Positions 58,746 through 64,000 of a stretch of DNA of 64,000 nucleotides are shown here, piece by piece (position 1 is the first letter of the stretch; each line of letters begins with the position of its first letter). Position numbers and translations under genes: made by a program. The notes under the pieces were generated by a model. It made no database searches. It was given only the letters and a program-made list of their open reading frames with translations, and had not been told where the DNA came from. Source of the stretch: Porites lobata (Eukaryota; Cnidaria; Anthozoa; Scleractinia; Poritidae). The DNA is taken from positions 4,411,001 through 4,475,000 of the forward strand of contig CALNXK010000013.1 in the NCBI GenBank assembly GCA_942486035.1, read 5' to 3'.

Positions 58746-59650
58746 ATATAATGTGATTTTGTTGTAGTGAGTAGTGTTTTATATATGAAACGTGGAACAG
58801 AGTGAACATTTTCGCCAATAAAACAAGCCTTCTATTTCACAAACTTTCTTGACTCTGATTCTAGTGTTGTCTACTCGCCTAACCACCAGCCCTACCACTA
58901 TCCCAAACCTCACGCAGCCCCCCTACTAAAAAACGAAACAGACTGCGCGCAAAAAAGACTAACTAATGATATAACTTGAAAAAAAATGTAAAATTTATGC
59001 GCAAGCCGAGCTTGCTTGCTTTTAATTTTCCTGTGCCATAAGAAAGCATAAATGGAAATTGTCCCACACAGTGCGCGCTCTCTTTTGTTACTTCGACGTG
59101 ACATGACAACTTAGAAAAAGACTGTTTCCCGCCAGCTAGCCTTGCAAAAAATCAAAATAATGACTTTTTTTCGTTACAGTCGTAAAAACTCTTCGCAGCC
59201 AGGCAAAATTGTGTTGACAAATGGCGCCGAAAACTCTGCAATTTTAGTTTTCAAATACTCACAATTTCTTTAGTAGACGCTCAAAACGTTTAGTAAATTG
59301 AGTCTTGTATTTTACAACTGAATTGCATTGCTTGGCATTTGCAATTTTTTCTCGTTACTTTGACCGCGTTTAGTTGACTGATGGTCCAGTTCTCGAGAAG
59401 CAAAAATGACGAATAAACGTCTCTGGGACGGAATGAAGTTTAAATCGTACGGAAAATCACGTGACGGAGCAAACAGCTGTACTCGCTGCCACTTCGCTCA
59501 ACCTTTCAACTGGCCTGAATAATTGAGACGTGAATCATTCATTGTGATGGATGAATAAGCAAAAACACTAAACGTTCACGGCTTGGGGAAGAAACGAGAA
59601 GCTAATGCACGTGTCATAGGCTTTCCCCAAGGGTACGACAGCCACGGCTA
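58746..59650. other. Gene-free, contains a 32-bp match to the duplication junction
   Basis: No coding segment recognised. The string at 59383-59414 is identical to 44582-44613. Confidence 0.5.
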
Positions 59651-59652
59651 AC

Positions 59653-59765
59653 CAGGGGGATTGTACTTGGGTGGAGTAAAGCCCAGTTGACCTGATCTTC
59701 CCCAGGGGTGGGGGAATTTAACAAGACAAAGTCTCCTAGAGTAGTTCAAGTACAAAATCCCCCTG
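59653..59765. mobile_element. Short MITE with CAGGGGGATT ends
   Basis: CAGGGGGATTGTACTTG is inverted at the right as CAAGTACAAAATCCCCCTG. No target duplication found. Termini of the CAGGG type. Confidence 0.55.
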
Positions 59766-60141
59766 ATATCTTCCTCTCATATATAATTGGGATTCACTTG
59801 ATTGAGAGGACTTGAATTTTTATGTTAGTCTACGTGGCTAGCACAATTTGTCGCGCACGACTGTTAAACTAAAGCCTTTTTTAAAGTTAAAACAATGTCG
59901 TCAACTCCTCACCCCCCCCCCTCAGGGACAGAGAAAGTAGTCCATTCCCTTGTTTTCCCCAACATATTTCCCCAGTTGGCCCGGTGACGTCAGGGGAAAG
60001 AGATGACATGTGCATAAGAATGTCGTGGTCAACATGTGACATGACACGAGTGCTACAGGATAAGTATGTTGGACGATTTGGACAAAACGCGCGTGAAATT
60101 ATTCCTGTAATTTCATGATTATACCATTTGATTACCTATAA

Positions 60142-60673
60142 ATATGATAGGTGACGAATTACGTTCGCAATCGTGGATTTTTGACGTGTCTATCCGTGTC
60201 TGCGATCGAAAACTCCACTCTCTGAAAAATTGAGAGCTTAAAGTTTCAGATTTTTTCGACAAAAGAGCTGTTAGAATCCTTTTTGATGCTATTTCGTGTG
60301 TTTAGGTTGTCTAAGGGCCGGTTTACATGGGGGTGGGGGACCCCAGGTAGGTGAGGTAAACCGCTTTGGTCGGGTAAACCGCCTGTCCATAAAATCTCTC
60401 ATCTTAATTTGATTACGTTTACACGATAGGTGGGGTAACCCGCCACATGTTACCACACCTATCTGGGGTCCCCCACCTCCATGTAAACAGGCCTTAAAGC
60501 GTCCTTTAATGCCGCCCTGACATCTTCATTCATAAAATTTTAAAATTTCGTCGCCTACTTGGAAGTGACGTACGCAACGTTGCTATGGCAAATTTGTAAT
60601 TTCACATGTGAAATTATAAATAAACGCTGAAATTCCGCGCCAAAATTAAGGAGTAATTCGTCACCCATGATAT
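60142..60673. mobile_element. Inverted-repeat element hosting a second MITE
   Basis: ATATGATAGGTGACGAATTAC on the left is inverted at the right as GTAATTCGTCACCCATGATAT. The MITE at 60314-60494 lies inside. No clear target duplication. Confidence 0.6.
60314..60494. mobile_element. 181-bp MITE with AGGGCCGGTTTACATGG ends
   Basis: AGGGCCGGTTTACATGGGGG and GGTGGGGGACCCCAGGTAGG pair with CCTATCTGGGGTCCCCCACC and TCCATGTAAACAGGCCT. TA lies immediately outside both ends. It contains GGTAAACCGC repeats. Class uncertain (TA or TAA duplication). Confidence 0.8.
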
Positions 60674-60679
60674 CACGTA

Positions 60680-61273
60680 GGGGCCATTTATACGAGGAAA
60701 GATAAGACGCGTCTTACATAGGACACATCTTAAATAAGACGCGAACTTTCCGTATAAACGGCATATTTCGTCTAAAATAAGACGCGGCTTAGTTAAGAGG
60801 AGTCTTATTTTAGAACAGCCCTTAGCACCTGTTTTTAAATAAGACGCGTCTTAGCTAAGACGAGAAAAACTTGGTATAAATGACCTTCGATAAGATAAGA
60901 CGCGTCTTACATAGGACACATCTTAAATAAGACGCGAACTTTCCGTATAAACGGCATATTTCGTCTAAAATAAGACGCGGCTTAGTTAAGAGGAGTCTTA
61001 TTTTAGAACAGCCCTTAGCACCTGTTTTTAAATAAGACGCGTCTTAGCTAAGACGAGAAAAACTTGGTATAAATGACCTTCGCGTCTTACATAAGACGCG
61101 AACGCATAGTACGCATGCGTTAATTTTTGGCGCGCCACGTTGGATTGCCGTTGTTACGGGCAACATTCACATGAAAACAAGTCAAGAACAGTCTTAGATA
61201 AGACATACTCGTATAAATGGTTCTGTTGCGTCTTATGTAAGACGCAACTTATTTTTCTTCGTATAAATGGCCC
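60680..61273. mobile_element. Element with GGGGCCATTTATACGA ends and a 193-bp tandem core
   Basis: GGGGCCATTTATACGAGGAA is inverted at the right as TTCTTCGTATAAATGGCCC. TA borders both ends. The core is a tandem duplication of a 193-bp unit (about 60701-60893 and 60894-61084), nearly identical. Each unit is packed with AAGACGCGTCTTA palindromes and TAAGACGCGAAC strings, about a dozen in total. No coding capacity. Confidence 0.85.
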
Positions 61274-61275
61274 TA

Positions 61276-62245
61276 ATGTTTATATTTTTATCGTTTCTCA
61301 TCAAGTCATGACACACTCTTTCAATATCAAAGCTTCTTTCTGGAAAGTTTATTTCATACTTAAGTTACTGTGCACGTCGAGTAAATCTAAACTTATTTAT
61401 AGTCATTTGCCCTTGGCTGACTTTTCGTAGCTCATCTTTCATAAACATTTACATAAAATCTCTTATATTTTCAGCCTTTTCCAAGCTTTTAAATACCTGA
61501 GTTTCTCGCCTAAAAAAGTTTGAAGATATTTTGAATAATCGCCGGCATTAGTCAAGAGTGTCGGGATATTCTTCAGCTTCAATTACGCATTCTTTTCAAA
61601 GTACTGATTACCAATTAATATGCTGAAAGCGGTGTAACTCTTTTCACCCTGCGAGTGAAGTTCTCAGATGTAAAAATCTGAAGTATATATATTATGTTCA
61701 ACCAAAAAATTTGAAAGATGAATTTTTTGACTTGCTAAGCTCGGTTAACATCCATTTCGTGAACTCGCGCTCCTTCACGCACACGATTATTGTGGAACCG
61801 AAAGGATGCAAACCGGACTCCAAACCGAGGGAAATCGAGCCTAGTGACAAATCAAGTTAAAACAATTAAGCAGCAATTTTTATTGACCATTAATGTAATA
61901 TTACTGATCCTCGTTCGCGGTTTTTCTGTTTGTTTTTGGAAATTAAAAAAACTGGACATTTTGCCTTCCACTCTTCATACGAAAAGTCAAAAGAGCGATG
62001 CACCACTTAATAAAACGAAAACACGAGTTATTTAGAAAAAAAAACATCAAAAATAAAATAAATAATGTAGAAAAATAACAATAATCAGATAACATACAAA
62101 ATTAAAAATGATGCTTTAAAAAAATTAAACAGGGAACCTCGCTCATCAGAGTCAATTTCAGAAACGACGATACCAAACAGTCCCTTTTGTCTTCGCTAGA
62201 TTAATCACGAGACTAACGTGGCATAGGCAGCTAATTAGTAGCGAA
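61276..62245. other. Gene-free, nothing recognised
   Basis: AT-rich; no family or repeat recognised. Open frames here are short and featureless. Confidence 0.45.
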
Positions 62246-62315
62246 TACAGTCGGACCTCCACAAAGAAACATCAAAATCTTCGACCCCAGTCAAAGGCCT
62301 ATAATGGCGCCTCTC

Positions 62316-62768
62316 TTAAAAGCTGGTTTTCACTAGCGACGGATTCGTAGTCGGAATCGTAAGCTGAGTCGTAAGAGCACTTATGACCTGGTGAAAATCA
62401 TAAATCAGAGTCGTAAGCAGAGTCATAAGTCCGACGGAATCGGAGCAGGAAGAATTAGCACGTTTCCATTTTCTTCCGACTCCGCTTGAGACTCCGTTGT
62501 TTACGATCTAGTGAAAACCAGATTGTGGGAGTCGGAAGCAGAAGCGTAGGAATAAACCAATCACAATGCTTATTCCCACTCTTTGTGATTGGTTTAGTTC
62601 TTCTGCTTCTGTTTGCATCTTCGAAAACCCAGTTTTTACAAGATCGTAAACCAAGGAGTCGTAGCCGGAGTCACATTTATCACAACGTTGTTTTCACTAG
62701 ATCGTAAATTTTAAGTTCTCCGCTCTCATTACTAATCCGACTCCGTCGCTAGTGAAAACTAGCCTTAA
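62316..62768. mobile_element. MITE with TTAA flanks and GGTTTTCACTAGCGACGGA ends
   Basis: TTAAAAGCTGGTTTTCACTAG continues to CGACGGA and is inverted at the right as TCCGTCGCTAGTGAAAACTA followed by GCCTTAA. The middle has a further hairpin (CCAATCACAATGC with TTGTGATTGG). GTAGTCGGAATCGTAA-type strings repeat through it. Nested in the outer element. Confidence 0.8.
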
Positions 62769-62828
62769 ACGACCACCTCTGATAAGCGACCCAGACCACT
62801 TTTTACCCTGACGGTTAATAGTGTTCCA

Positions 62829-63032
62829 TTAACCCTTTAGAGTTACCAACATCAATTTTCTCCTAACATCATCAGCAGATCATCAAGAGTAAAGGTTATG
62901 AGAATTACTAAATTGATCACCAAAGGGAGAATACTTTGATCTTAAACCAAATTCTCTCAACTATTCTTACAAGAAATGTATGGAGATCAGTCTGAAGAAT
63001 TTGTATGTGGATCTTGGGGTTTAAAGGGTTAA
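62829..63032. mobile_element. TTAA-flanked MITE, copy 2
   Basis: Begins TTAACCCTTTAGAG and ends TTTAAAGGGTTAA. Aligns with 5464-5676, sharing CAATTTTCTCCTAACA, GGTTATGAGAATTA and AGAATTTGTATGTGGAT. Confidence 0.8.
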
Positions 63033-63285
63033 GCGACCACCAGACTCTTTGTTCGTGTATGTATTACGCCAATCATTGTAAACGAATTTTCAGTGACAAC
63101 ATGGAACTACAGGTATACGTAACTTAGAAATTGCATAATATATATTCTCTGCCAAAAAGTCGATGAGTCGGGACGTCTTCACGGCTGAGATCCCTGTGGT
63201 TCTTTTCTCGTAAGCGACCACGTCCCGGAGGAGACCACTAAATCTTCGCCCATTGGGTGGTCGCTCGCGGAAGGTTTGACTCTCT

Positions 63286-64000
63286 ATATCTTTTTTTTTA
63301 ACGATCTAAAATCAACTATCTCAACTATGGCCTATGGAAGCAGGGGGCAACTAACCGACACACCTTAAAGCTTTTACTTGTCTTGACAGAGAGGCAAGGC
63401 GGGCTATCTATTTGATCAGGAGTGGTTGCCATTAAACCAAAAATCTCGCCAATTTCGGGTGGAAAAAGAAACAAAAAACTGAGGTCTTCCTTTTAAGACA
63501 GTCAGGCGTGGTTTCAAAAGTTAATTTTAGTTTAGAGCAAGACTTACACCCGGTCGGGAGAACTCTCGCATGAAAATGACGGGGATGCTTGTTAGAAAAT
63601 TGGAATTACATCCCTGAAGGAGACTAATCTCGGCATGGCTCTGCCTTCATCTGTCCCTAAAGCAGACCATACTCCAAAAAACCTAAGACGGAATTTCTTT
63701 ACGCACAATTCAAAGCGATACCTTTATTGTCTTTATTGGCAACAATATAAGCCTTCCATTAAGAACACCCTAAGTGAGAACAAAATCTGCAATTTCTACC
63801 CCTAAAGGAGACAAGCATCCCTGTCATTTCCATGGGGGGTAACCCCCCCGCCCCGCCGTGGACTTACATAACTCGAACCCACCAAAAATAAACCCACCTT
63901 CTTTATACGAATAACGGTGCTGTGAAAACATACATTACAACGACTCATTCGATATTTGCTTGTTTGCAAGAATAATAAATAAATTCTCAAAATTTCACTT
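63286..64000. other. Gene-free, nothing recognised
   Basis: No coding segment or inverted repeat recognised up to the window end. Confidence 0.45.

Larger units (their letters stand above)
62248..63284. mobile_element. Outer element with CAGTCGGACCTCC ends, TA-flanked
   Basis: CAGTCGGACCTCC on the left is inverted as GGAAGGTTTGACTCTC on the right, with TA outside both. Interior has repeated AAGCGACCAC strings. Two other MITEs (62316-62768 and 62829-63032) are nested inside, so the original element was roughly 380 bp. Probably Tc1/mariner-like. Confidence 0.65.

Noticed and set aside
60701..61084. CRISPR-like array
   Set aside because: Repeats are self-palindromic, irregularly spaced and lie in a 193-bp tandem duplication inside a TA-flanked transposon in an animal genome; there are no unique spacers or cas genes.

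Overview
The window looks like nuclear DNA of a cnidarian, most probably a stony coral or another hexacorallian. The signs are AT-rich intron-bearing genes with GT-AG junctions, animal protein families (prefoldin subunit 1, FAM185A, a KLHL2/3-type CUL3 adaptor, a rhodopsin-like receptor, an EamA-type transporter, a fibrinogen-like secreted protein), AATAAA signals, and a very high load of short non-autonomous transposons. The species assignment is inference; the animal gene content is directly visible.

Layout. 1-4.5 kb: gene-free, with two small transposons. 4.5-11.3 kb: FAM185A (minus) and PFDN1 (plus) are head to head across about 170 bp, which looks like a shared promoter. 11.3-19.9 kb: gene-free, including a three-layer nest of transposons at 17384-19605. 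19.9-20.9 kb: an intronless GPCR. 21-27.8 kb: repeats, two weak exon candidates and a tRNA-derived SINE. 27.8-32.7 kb: a four-exon KLHL2/3-like gene with transposons in its introns. 35.7-42.9 kb: a seven-exon EamA/DMT transporter-like gene. Its last three exons lie in a block of about 5 kb that is tandemly repeated at 44.6-49.9 kb. 50-56.7 kb: repeats, including a decayed Penelope-like reverse-transcriptase relic inside nested inverted-repeat elements. 56.8-58.3 kb: a secreted fibrinogen-like gene. 58.5-63.3 kb: dense nested inverted-repeat elements. 63.3-64 kb: nothing recognised.

The genes do not form a pathway; this is an ordinary animal gene neighbourhood. The most informative new signal is in the mobile DNA. 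Seven foldback elements (64-294 bp) start with TAG and end with CTA or near variants, and carry direct repeats of 9 bp, six exact and one with a single mismatch. This is consistent with one Mutator-like (MULE) group of miniature elements. Other groups show 6-bp, 8-bp, TTAA or TA flanks. Several paralogous copies preserve natural empty sites. The partial tandem duplication of the transporter gene has a breakpoint inside a transposon and carries one insertion that must post-date it. I found no operon-like, CRISPR-like or other defence-like system.
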